Origin: Hornefia porci
GTDB lineage: Bacteria > Bacillota > Clostridia > Peptostreptococcales > Anaerovoracaceae
NCBI RefSeq assembly: GCF_001940235.1
Contig: NZ_MJIE01000001.1
Location: forward strand, 992,001-1,056,000
Reading direction: 5' to 3'
Length of the DNA stretch: 64,000 nucleotides
The notes under the pieces are model-generated. The model was not told where the DNA came from. It searched no databases and saw only the letters and a list, made by a program, of their open reading frames with translations. The position numbers and the translations under genes are program-made. Of the stretch, positions 24,640-31,825 are shown one piece after another (position 1 is the stretch's first letter; the number at the start of each line of letters is the position of its first letter).

Positions 24640-24880
24640 GGGGTTTTAAGTGGCTTTGTAATCGTCTATTTACGATATGATGTCCGCTAATTGACCGCGG
24701 TTCGTCTTTCTCCGTTTGACAGATCACACCTGTCATCATCCTTCGTTCATCATGTCGGTAGCTCACCGATGCCGAAGAGTTGAATCAGACCATAGCCGGG
24801 CGTCCGCAAGACAGGCCGGCCCGCCATCAGGTCCGCGGTTGTCGGCCCGCCCCCGTCGTCACTTCTTCGGGGGAATGCTT
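24640..24880. other. Intergenic segment downstream of coaBC
   Basis: No gene is seen. It contains a perfect TGACAG/CTGTCA hairpin (24718-24736) and, directly after the coaBC stop, CCCCCG/CGGGGG arms (24850-24855 and 24868-24873) without a T-tract, possibly the weak terminator of the lar-coaBC operon. Confidence 0.4.
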
Positions 24881-26077
24881 TCAGTTCTGGAGTTCCTGAA
24901 TCCGGTCAGCGATGAGTTTTGCCACATCGGCTTTGCTCATCAGGGTGTGTGCCTCGTCTGTATTGGCGGTGATCAGCGTCACGAGATTTGTATCGGTGCC
25001 GAAGCCCGCGCCCTCGTCCTTCAGATTATTTGCGACGATCATGTCCACATGCTTGCGTTCCAGTTTGCTGCGGGAGTTCTCCAGCAGGTTCTCCGTCTCC
25101 ATGGAAAATCCGCAGAGGAACTGTCCCTCCCTGTGATGTTCACCAAGATACGCCAGGATGTCCCGGGTTCGCACCAGCGGAATCGAAAGGTCACCGTCCT
25201 TTTTCTTGACCTTCTCCTCCTTATATTCGGCAGGCGTATAATCCGATACTGCGGCCGCCATCACGACGACGTCCATTTCCGGCGCGCGGGAAGTGATTTC
25301 GTCGAACAGCGCAGAAGCACTCACGGCCTCCACGATGTTACAAAACATCGGCGGCTCAGCGGTAACGGCCGCCTTCACAATCGTAACGTCCGCTCCCCGC
25401 AGCATGTACTCCTTCGCGATGGCGAAGCCCATCTTGCCGCTTGAATGATTTGTGATAAAGCGAACCGGGTCCATCGCCTCCCGCGTCGCGCCCGCGGAAA
25501 CCAGCACGCGCTTTCCGATCATATCCTTCGGACGGGCGACAGCCTTCTCCACATATGCGTACAGCACTTCTGGCTCAGGCATCTTTCCGGCTCCGATGTC
25601 GCCACAGGCCAGATACCCTGAAGCCGGCTCGACCACCTCGAAGCCGTAACCCCTGAGCTTCTCCAGATTATCCTGCGTTACCGGGTTCTCATACATTCCG
25701 GTGTTCATCGCAGGCACCACAATTTTGGGACAGGAGGCTGCCAGAACCGTGGTCGTCAGCATATCATCCGCAATTCCACAGGCCAGCTTCGCCAGAACGT
25801 TGGCCGTTGCCGGTGCAATCATGATCAGGTCCGCCTTTTTGGCAAGCTCCACATGCTCCACTTCATAATGCCCCTTGCGCGCAAAGGTGTCGGTCACACA
25901 CTCCCGGCCGCTGAGAGTTTCAAAAGTCAGCGGCGCGATGAACTCACAGGCGTTTTTTGTCATAATCACATGGACCTCCGCGCCCGCCTTATGCAGGCGA
26001 CTGACCAGGTACGCTGTTTTGTACGCCGCGATTCCTCCGCTGACTCCGATTACTACCGTTCTTCCATTCAGATTCAT
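24881..26077 (-). CDS. coaBC: Phosphopantothenoylcysteine decarboxylase / phosphopantothenate-cysteine ligase
   Basis: The 398-residue bifunctional enzyme makes 4'-phosphopantetheine for coenzyme A. CoaC (about 1-185) is the flavin decarboxylase with VIGVSGGIAAYK, the active His region near HYEVEHVELAKKAD, APATANVLAKLACGIADD and PAMNTGMYENP. CoaB (about 190-398) is the CTP-dependent ligase with VLVSAGATREAMDPVRFITN, AAVSDYTP and the CTP-site KLERKHVDMIVANN. The ATG at 26077 with AAAGGAA upstream is used, not the TTG-started extension to 26098. It overlaps the DUF3842 gene by four bases and is last in the lar operon. Confidence 0.95.
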   Translation of the reverse strand: MNLNGRTVVIGVSGGIAAYKTAYLVSRLHKAGAEVHVIMTKNACEFIAPLTFETLSGRECVTDTFARKGHYEVEHVELAKKADLIMIAPATANVLAKLACGIADDMLTTTVLAASCPKIVVPAMNTGMYENPVTQDNLEKLRGYGFEVVEPASGYLACGDIGAGKMPEPEVLYAYVEKAVARPKDMIGKRVLVSAGATREAMDPVRFITNHSSGKMGFAIAKEYMLRGADVTIVKAAVTAEPPMFCNIVEAVSASALFDEITSRAPEMDVVVMAAAVSDYTPAEYKEEKVKKKDGDLSIPLVRTRDILAYLGEHHREGQFLCGFSMETENLLENSRSKLERKHVDMIVANNLKDEGAGFGTDTNLVTLITANTDEAHTLMSKADVAKLIADRIQELQN

Positions 26078-26496
26078 GCCCGGTTCCTTTCTCTGCAAGC
26101 CGCCGCAATTTTCTCGACAGCATCCTCAATCAGCTCCGATCCCGACTGAGCGTTGACGCCCGCAATGAGATTGTCGCACATGTTCATCGGAATCAGGACC
26201 CGCACCGCAGCGCTCTGACATACAGCCATCGCCATTCCGGGCGTGACCTCGCCCATCAGAGCATCCGCGATCACTATTCCCAGCGGCCCCACAATGAAAT
26301 CCGCATGACGGCATGCGACCACCACGGGATTTTCCCCCGTCGCACCTTCGTTCGCGCCCGCCTTCAGCATCGTCGCCGTCGCCACACTGTTCGTCCCGAT
26401 CGCCTGAATCACTGCGTCCGGGAAGCGCCTTCTCAGAGAACTCACCAGTTCCCTTCCCAGCCGTCCGCCCTGACCGTCAATTGCAACAATAATCAT
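26074..26496 (-). CDS. DUF3842 family protein
   Basis: This 140-residue protein starts MIIVAIDGQGGRLGRELV, a nucleotide-binding-like Gly-rich loop, and contains VVACRHADFIVGPLGIVIADALMGEVTP, matching the small DUF3842 family of Clostridia. Its function is unknown. It overlaps both neighbours by four bases (larC upstream, coaBC downstream), so it is embedded in the nickel-pincer cofactor operon and may be an accessory to it. Confidence 0.8.
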   Translation of the reverse strand: MIIVAIDGQGGRLGRELVSSLRRRFPDAVIQAIGTNSVATATMLKAGANEGATGENPVVVACRHADFIVGPLGIVIADALMGEVTPGMAMAVCQSAAVRVLIPMNMCDNLIAGVNAQSGSELIEDAVEKIAAACRERNRA

Positions 26497-27935
26497 TCCT
26501 TCTCTCCCTTCATGCCGATCAGCGAACCGTCCCGGCTCCGCGCCAGTTCTGCCAGATCTTCATATTCCGGTTTGCTCCGTTCCACGCCGTATCCGCGGTA
26601 AGTCTTGATCCGGAGTCCGTCCCGCTCCGTGCTTTCTCTCTGCAGCACGTATCGCACAAAATCCAGTCTGCGGATCCCTGCGGTGCGGGTGTGTCTGAAG
26701 ATCACTTCCGCCATGGCTTTCGCTTTCTCCCTCCTGCAAAGGCAGGACAGCTTCACGGCCGGCCTCGATTTCTTCATTATTATAGGCGTATAATAGACGT
26801 CCAGCGCTCCTGCGTCCAGGATCCGTTCCATTGCAAAGCCCAGCTCTTCTCCGGTCATGTCATCGATGTTCGCCGAAAGTTCGCAGATCCGGTCCATCTG
26901 AGAGTCATCGCCGCTGCAGCAAAGCATTCCTTCGTCTGCGCTGCCACAAAACATTTCCTCGTCTGCAGCCGACCGGAAATCTCTGCCTTCCGGCTGCGTT
27001 TCGTCGCCCGCCGTCCGGTTTCCGTCGGAGATTTCCCGGGCTTCACCCAGGAAGACCCGCAGAATATTCGCTCTGGGGAAATCCTTTGTTCCCGCGCCGA
27101 CCCCCACAGAATCCACCCTCATGCGTGGTCGTGCTCCGGTTTCATCCGCAAAATGAGTCAGGATTGCCGCGCCTGTAGGCGTACAGAGCTCGCCCCGGAT
27201 CTCATCACTGTAATACTCTGTTCCCTTCAGGATTTCTGCAGTTGCAGGAGCCGGCACCGGAAGAATGCCGTGCGCGCACCGGACACTTCCTGAGCCCACA
27301 TTGACCGGAGAACTCACGATGCGCTCTGCACCGATGGCTTCCAGCAGAAGACAGTTCCCGACCACATCGGCAACAGCGTCCATCGCGCCGACCTCATGAA
27401 AATGAATTTCACTGACGGGCTGACCGTGCACCCTGGATTCCGCAGATGCGATACGCTTGTAAATTGCCAGAGCATTCTCTTTGACCGATGCCGACACGGG
27501 AAGTCCGCTGATAATGCTTTCGATATCCCCCATTCCATAGTGATGGTGACCGTGGTGATGCTCATGCTCCGCGTCATGACCATGCCCGGCGTCGTGGCCG
27601 TGCTCCCCGGCGTTTCCGTGTCCGTGGTAATGTTCCGGCAGATGATCCTTTTCGTAGGGATATGCATGTCCGTGGTGATAGCCGTGCTCCGCATCGTGAC
27701 CATGTTCGCCGTGGCTGTGCTCCCCGTCGTGTCCTTCTTCCTCTCCATGTACAAAGACATGCGCATGCGTTCCGCCGATGCCGCACTTTTCGCTGTGTTC
27801 AAAGGAAATCTCTGTTCCCGGAATTTTCAGGGCACAAAGCCTTTCAACTGTTTCAGCCGGTGCGATTTCTGCCAGTGCTCCCATCAGCATATCACCGGCG
27901 ATGCCCATATTGCATTCAATATATAAAGTTTTCAT
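26493..27935 (-). CDS. larC: Nickel-pincer cofactor biosynthesis protein LarC (nickel insertase)
   Basis: LarC inserts nickel into the P2TMN ligand in a CTP-dependent cyclometallation, giving the cofactor of lactate racemase and related enzymes. The 480-residue protein has the N-terminal YIECNMGIAGDMLMGAL, HFHEVGAMDAVADVVG, LCTPTGAAIL and the C-terminal ELSANIDDMTGEELG. It is one continuous frame; the programmed frameshift that joins larC1 and larC2 in L. plantarum is not needed. A long His/Glu/Gly-rich insert (about 57-135) is a likely nickel store. A second, acidic, Cys-containing insert occurs near 310-345. It overlaps larB by four bases. Confidence 0.94.
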   Translation of the reverse strand: MKTLYIECNMGIAGDMLMGALAEIAPAETVERLCALKIPGTEISFEHSEKCGIGGTHAHVFVHGEEEGHDGEHSHGEHGHDAEHGYHHGHAYPYEKDHLPEHYHGHGNAGEHGHDAGHGHDAEHEHHHGHHHYGMGDIESIISGLPVSASVKENALAIYKRIASAESRVHGQPVSEIHFHEVGAMDAVADVVGNCLLLEAIGAERIVSSPVNVGSGSVRCAHGILPVPAPATAEILKGTEYYSDEIRGELCTPTGAAILTHFADETGARPRMRVDSVGVGAGTKDFPRANILRVFLGEAREISDGNRTAGDETQPEGRDFRSAADEEMFCGSADEGMLCCSGDDSQMDRICELSANIDDMTGEELGFAMERILDAGALDVYYTPIIMKKSRPAVKLSCLCRREKAKAMAEVIFRHTRTAGIRRLDFVRYVLQRESTERDGLRIKTYRGYGVERSKPEYEDLAELARSRDGSLIGMKGEKE

Positions 27936-28690
27936 ACAGCAACTCCTTTGTGATTAATCATGCTGGCCAAATAGCCGGCACCAAACCCGTTGTCAATATT
28001 CACGACGCTGACGCCGCTGGCACAGGAATTCAGCATCGAAAGCAGGGCTGTCACACCGCCGAAGGCAGTCCCATAGCCTACGCTTGTGGGGACAGCAATT
28101 ACCGGACAGTCCGCCAGTCCGCCCACAACGCTGGCCAGCGCGCCCTCCATTCCTGCGATGGCGATGATAACGTTAGCAGCCATAATAGAATCCGTGTTGC
28201 TCAGCAGACGGTGAATCCCGGCAACGCCCACATCAAACACCCGCTCCACTTTGTTCCCCAGAGTTTCTGCCGTTATCGCAGCTTCCTCCGCGACAGGGAT
28301 ATCACTGGTACCGCCAGTAATCACAAGCACCGTGCCTTCACAGTCCGGCTCGATCATCGAGCCGACTACGCCCGCATGCGCGTCGCTGTAATAGGTGAAC
28401 GGGATGTCCTTTGTCAGAGCATCCGCGGCCTCTTGCGTCATACGCGTGATTAAAATCGTCCGCTGTCCATCCTTCCACAGCGCGTGAGCGATGCGGTCAA
28501 TCTGCTCAGGAGTTTTGCCCGCGCCGTAAATCACCTCGCCGATGCCCTGCCGCAATCCCCGGTGAGTGTCCAGCCTGGCGATATCAATATCATCATAAGG
28601 CGCCATTTTCAGTTTCATCACTGCGTCCTCCACAGTGGAGGAGCCTTCCGCGACTGCCTGCAGCAGCGCTCTTGTTTCCGATTCAGTCAT
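27932..28690 (-). CDS. larB: Nickel-pincer cofactor biosynthesis protein LarB
   Basis: LarB carboxylates and hydrolyses nicotinic acid adenine dinucleotide, the first committed step to the pincer nucleotide. The 252-residue protein has a PurE-like C-terminal domain (ITGGTSDIPVAEEAAITAE, CPVIAVPTSVGYG) and an N-terminal region ending in RLDTHRGLRQGIGEVIYGAGK. The ATG at 28690 has AAGGA upstream and overlaps the larE stop by eight bases; the longer frame to 28762 is inside larE and rejected. Confidence 0.94.
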   Translation of the reverse strand: MTESETRALLQAVAEGSSTVEDAVMKLKMAPYDDIDIARLDTHRGLRQGIGEVIYGAGKTPEQIDRIAHALWKDGQRTILITRMTQEAADALTKDIPFTYYSDAHAGVVGSMIEPDCEGTVLVITGGTSDIPVAEEAAITAETLGNKVERVFDVGVAGIHRLLSNTDSIMAANVIIAIAGMEGALASVVGGLADCPVIAVPTSVGYGTAFGGVTALLSMLNSCASGVSVVNIDNGFGAGYLASMINHKGVAV

Positions 28691-29438
28691 GAGCTGTCCT
28701 TCCTTCAAGATCCAGAGCGATTTTTTCAAAATAGGGACGCATGCCCAGTGCGATTTCCTCACGCAGCCGAATCACGGAAATCATCTGGCATTCTGGGACC
28801 TGAATCAGTCCCGTGCTACCTCTTTTTCTGACCCGAAAATCAGAGAAACCCATCATCCGGAGCACGTTTTCCGCACCCTCTACCCGGTGCAGTTTGTCCT
28901 CCGTGATTTCCTCGCCGTGGGGAATGCGGGTCGCGAGACATGCATAGGAGGGTTTGTTCCAAGTGAACAGGCCGGCCTCACGGGACAGGCGACGGACGTC
29001 GTCCTTGGTGAGTCCGCATTCACGAAGAGGCGACCGGACTTTCATTTCCGCCAAAGCACGGGTTCCCGGGCGATCCGATGCATCGTCGGAGGCATTGGTT
29101 CCATCAATGATTACGGAATAACCGTCCTTTGCCGCCTGAGCGAGAATACTTCCGAAAACGTTGTTCTTACAATAGTAGCAACGGTCCTCGGGATTCCTTA
29201 CGACATCCGGGTCACACAGCGCGTCCAGTTCCATTATACAAAGCTCTGCTCCGACTTCACCGGCAAGACGTCGGGCGTCCTCCAGCTCAAACTCCGGCTG
29301 GAACTGACTTTTGACGAAATACGCCTGCACGTCCGCCCCGTATTTTGTCGCCGCATAAAGCAGATACGACGAGTCCACGCCTCCGGAGAATCCGAGTGCG
29401 ACTCTGCTGTTTTCGCGAAAAAAATCCTGTAATGTCAT
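28683..29438 (-). CDS. larE: ATP-dependent sacrificial sulfur transferase LarE
   Basis: LarE adenylates the dicarboxylated nicotinic acid mononucleotide and installs the two sulfurs that later bind nickel. The 251-residue PP-loop protein has GFSGGVDSSYLLYA at about 18-31 and a cysteine cluster region CYYCKNNVFGSIL. In LarE proteins one conserved Cys is sacrificed, while a subfamily with three clustered Cys uses a [4Fe-4S] cluster. Here the visible cysteines near the PP-loop partner (CDPDVVRNPEDRCYYC) suggest the cluster-type variant, which is an inference. It is the first gene of the larE-larB-larC-DUF3842-coaBC operon. Confidence 0.93.
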   Translation of the reverse strand: MTLQDFFRENSRVALGFSGGVDSSYLLYAATKYGADVQAYFVKSQFQPEFELEDARRLAGEVGAELCIMELDALCDPDVVRNPEDRCYYCKNNVFGSILAQAAKDGYSVIIDGTNASDDASDRPGTRALAEMKVRSPLRECGLTKDDVRRLSREAGLFTWNKPSYACLATRIPHGEEITEDKLHRVEGAENVLRMMGFSDFRVRKRGSTGLIQVPECQMISVIRLREEIALGMRPYFEKIALDLEGRTAHD

Positions 29439-29518
29439 ATTGTTCCTCCATCTGAATCAGCAGCGCCCGTCCGTTAGTCAGACTTTCTCAGGCCTGACGT
29501 GAGCCGGGCTGTCCCGCC

Positions 29519-29574
29519 CCGCCGGCGCTGCCGCGCGCCGTTCGGTCCTGCCGCCGGCGCTGCCGTGCGCCGGT
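29519..29574. repeat. GC-rich direct repeat in the larE leader
   Basis: GCCGGCGCTGCCG(C/T)GCGCCG occurs twice, 33 bp apart, between the larE promoter and gene. It is another member of the GC-rich intergenic repeat class of this genome segment. Confidence 0.7.
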
Positions 29575-29595
29575 TCTGAGCACGCATTTAAGTAA

Positions 29596-29624
29596 AGGAT
29601 AGTACAGCGTCGGCGAAAAATCAA
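29596..29624 (-). promoter_or_regulatory. Promoter of the lar operon
   Basis: TTGATT (29624-29619), 17 bp, TATCCT (29601-29596) on the minus strand; a leader of about 150 nt follows. Confidence 0.5.
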
Positions 29625-29767
29625 GTTATTTTGACGGAGGCCTGTGGCGCGGTTCGACAGCGGACCGGCGTCGCAACGGTCTGCACAGCAGTGCTGCAGA
29701 TGCGAAGGCCTGTGTCGCGGGCCGCAGCAGGGCGATGTCGCGGGTCGATGGCGATCTGTGGCCACGA

Positions 29768-29796
29768 ATTTGCAACAGGATATGCGGAATTGCAAC
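29768..29796. promoter_or_regulatory. Paired TTGCAA sites upstream of the nickel importer promoter
   Basis: ATTTGCAAC at 29768-29776 and AATTGCAAC at 29788-29796 place two TTGCAA hexamers 20-21 bp apart, just before the -35 of the importer operon. The first matches the ATTTGCAAC of the exporter/Fur operator at 23898 exactly. Confidence 0.5.
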
Positions 29797-29807
29797 GCTC
29801 CGCCCTA

Positions 29808-29836
29808 TTGACTTGATCCGCCGTCACTGCTAAAAT
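29808..29836 (+). promoter_or_regulatory. Promoter of the nickel/cobalt ECF importer operon
   Basis: TTGACT (29808-29813), 17 bp, TAAAAT (29831-29836) on the plus strand. Confidence 0.7.
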
Positions 29837-29842
29837 ATGTGA

Positions 29843-29938
29843 AACAGAGGTCACGAAGACCGAAGGACACCCACGAAGGGCTGCTCGCTGCGGACAATCC
29901 GCAGATTTTACGATACAGACCCTTGGTGGATTTTTTTT
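29843..29938 (+). promoter_or_regulatory. Structured leader ending in a terminator before the importer genes
   Basis: The leader holds a small hairpin GGTC/GACC (29849-29861). A terminator-like stem CCACGAAGGG/CCCTTGGTGG follows (29871-29880 with 29920-29929, one mismatch) and encloses CTGCGGA/TCCGCAG. Eight T come next (931-938 of the 29-kb block), directly before the GGAGG RBS. This is the arrangement of a transcription-attenuating riboswitch. It lacks the landmarks I know for NiCo and cobalamin riboswitches. Confidence 0.55.
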
Positions 29939-29950
29939 GGAGGTAAAATT

Positions 29951-30979
29951 ATGCATATTCCTGACGGATATATGGCGCCGCAGACGACAATACCGGCGCT
30001 TGCAGTGATGGTTCCTGTCTGGGGCGCTGCTGCGAAGAAAGTCACGAAGGAGGTCGGCGAGAAAAACCTGCCGACGCTGGCTCTGGGAGCCGCCTTCTCC
30101 TTTACGGTAATGATGATGAATGTGCCGGTGATCGGCGGAAGCTCGGCACATGCGGTGGGTGCGGTCATGGTAGGAATCCTGCTGGGGCCGTGGTCCGCAG
30201 TAATCGCAGTATCCTGCGCTTTGCTGATACAAGCGCTGATCTTCGGTGACGGCGGGATTCTCGCCTTCGGCATGAACTGCCTGAATATGGCCGTAATCAT
30301 GCCGTTTACGGGATACGGAATTTACAAACTTATTGAAGGGAAGAACAAAATCGGAAGCAGCCGCAGTATTCTGGGAGCGGCAGTCGGCGGATATGCGGGG
30401 CTCAATATTGCGGCGTTCTGCGCCTCAGTCGAATTCGGTATCCAGCCGCTGCTTTTCCATGCCGCAGATGGAAGTGCGCTGTACTGTCCGTATCCCCTTT
30501 CCGTATCTATTCCTGCGATGATGGTTCCTCATCTTCTGATTGCCGGTGTGATTGAAGGTGCGGTGACCGCGATCGCCATCGCCTATATAGCGAAGGTTTC
30601 TCCGCAGATCTTCCTGAGAAATCAGGAACTTTCTCCGATGACGCAGGAAACACAGACAGAGCCCTTCTTCAGACGCTATAAAAAAATACTGATTCCTCTC
30701 GGCGTTCTCGTTCTGCTCACTCCGCTGGGACTTCTGGCATCCGGAACAGCCTGGGGAGAATGGGGTACCGAGGAAATCAAAGCTCTGACCGGCTATGTTC
30801 CAAAGGGTTTCGCCAGATTCGCCGACTGGTGGACGGCAATTATGCCTGACTATTCCGTCGCAGGGCTTGGCGATGTCAGCGGATATATTTTATCTGCAGT
30901 TGTCGGAATTCTGCTCATCGCGGTGCTGATTCTCGCTCTGTCTCTGTTTATGAAGAAATCCGGCAGAAGGGAGCAGTAG
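29951..30979 (+). CDS. Nickel/cobalt ECF transporter S component, CbiM/NikM with fused N domain
   Basis: The 342-residue membrane protein begins MHIPDGYM, whose N-terminal Met-His are the metal ligands of CbiM/NikM proteins. It continues with the CbiM core (GGSSAHAVGAVMVGILLGPWSAV). A linker (about 220-235) leads to a two-helix C-terminal domain of the CbiN/NikN/PDGLE type. In Lactobacillus the equivalent LarMN feeds nickel to lactate racemase assembly. The start has GGAGG eight bases upstream. It is first in a three-gene operon divergent from larE, which favours nickel over cobalt. Confidence 0.92.
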   Translation: MHIPDGYMAPQTTIPALAVMVPVWGAAAKKVTKEVGEKNLPTLALGAAFSFTVMMMNVPVIGGSSAHAVGAVMVGILLGPWSAVIAVSCALLIQALIFGDGGILAFGMNCLNMAVIMPFTGYGIYKLIEGKNKIGSSRSILGAAVGGYAGLNIAAFCASVEFGIQPLLFHAADGSALYCPYPLSVSIPAMMVPHLLIAGVIEGAVTAIAIAYIAKVSPQIFLRNQELSPMTQETQTEPFFRRYKKILIPLGVLVLLTPLGLLASGTAWGEWGTEEIKALTGYVPKGFARFADWWTAIMPDYSVAGLGDVSGYILSAVVGILLIAVLILALSLFMKKSGRREQ

Positions 30980-31825
30980 ATGCGTAAATCCGTGAATGTC
31001 TGCGGAAACGGTTTTCTCGCTCATACGCTGAATCGTTTCGCGGAGCTCTTTGAAAACGAGCTGTATAACGACCGCTATTCGAGAAACGGAAAAATGCTTC
31101 AAAACCTTGATCCACGGATCAAGGTTATTGTTGTTCTCGCATTCATTCTCTACGGGAATTTCACTGCCAGTCTCGCGATTCTTATCGCACTCGGAATCGT
31201 CGCGGCGCTGTACGCTGCGGCCTCAGGTCTTCCTCTGGGCAGTTATCTCCGCCGCACCTGGCTGTATCTTCCTGTGCTTCTCTTTCTCTTTTCATTGCCG
31301 GGAGCCTCAAGCCTCCTGACGCAAGGAACACCTCTGATCGGGAACGAAACGTTTTATTTCACCGCCGCCGGAATTCAGATGGCGTGCCGGATCGGACTTC
31401 GGACAGGTGATTCTCTGGCCTTCGCCTTCCTGCTTCTGATGACTACGCGCTGGACAGATCTGATGGCGGGGCTGCGGGCGCTGCACCTTCCGGCGCTTTT
31501 CATTTCTGTGCTGAACATGGCCTACCGCTATATCTTTTTAATCGCGGAGACAGGCAGCTCCATGATGCAGGCGCGGTACCTCCGGACAGTAGGCCGGATA
31601 TCCGCGCGCTCCGGGCGGCAATATATGGGAAACAGTTTCGGCCGTATTTTTGTCAGCGTTCACCCTTTCAGTGAAAACATTTACGACGCCATGATTCTGC
31701 GTGGCTACGACGGTACGCCCCGGACGATGCGCCGTCTGAAAATACAGGCTGCGGACTGGCTATTTCTCCTCATTAATATTATAATATTGATGATTCTGAC
31801 AACAGGAGGTTACATCTTTGGATAA
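30980..31825 (+). CDS. ECF transporter transmembrane component (CbiQ/EcfT/LarQ)
   Basis: The 281-residue membrane protein couples the S component to the ATPase. It has five or so hydrophobic segments, a first charged amphipathic part (LDPRIKVIVVLAFIL) and the coupling-helix signatures MMQARYLRTVGR and YDAMILRGYDG, corresponding to the Ala-Arg-Gly motifs of EcfT. It starts directly after the stop of the S-component gene (TAGATG) and overlaps the ATPase gene by eight bases. Confidence 0.9.
   Translation: MRKSVNVCGNGFLAHTLNRFAELFENELYNDRYSRNGKMLQNLDPRIKVIVVLAFILYGNFTASLAILIALGIVAALYAAASGLPLGSYLRRTWLYLPVLLFLFSLPGASSLLTQGTPLIGNETFYFTAAGIQMACRIGLRTGDSLAFAFLLLMTTRWTDLMAGLRALHLPALFISVLNMAYRYIFLIAETGSSMMQARYLRTVGRISARSGRQYMGNSFGRIFVSVHPFSENIYDAMILRGYDGTPRTMRRLKIQAADWLFLLINIIILMILTTGGYIFG

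Noticed and set aside
27530..27770. Repetitive GTG/CAT-rich DNA that looks like a CRISPR or microsatellite
   Set aside because: It is in frame and encodes the His-rich insert of LarC; there is no regular repeat-spacer structure.
26493..27935. Programmed frameshift in larC
   Set aside because: The N- and C-terminal LarC halves are in one uninterrupted frame, so no frameshift is needed.
29843..29938. NiCo or cobalamin riboswitch before the importer
   Set aside because: The conserved cores I remember for these families are not visible; only the terminator and simple hairpins are supported, so it is reported as an orphan leader.
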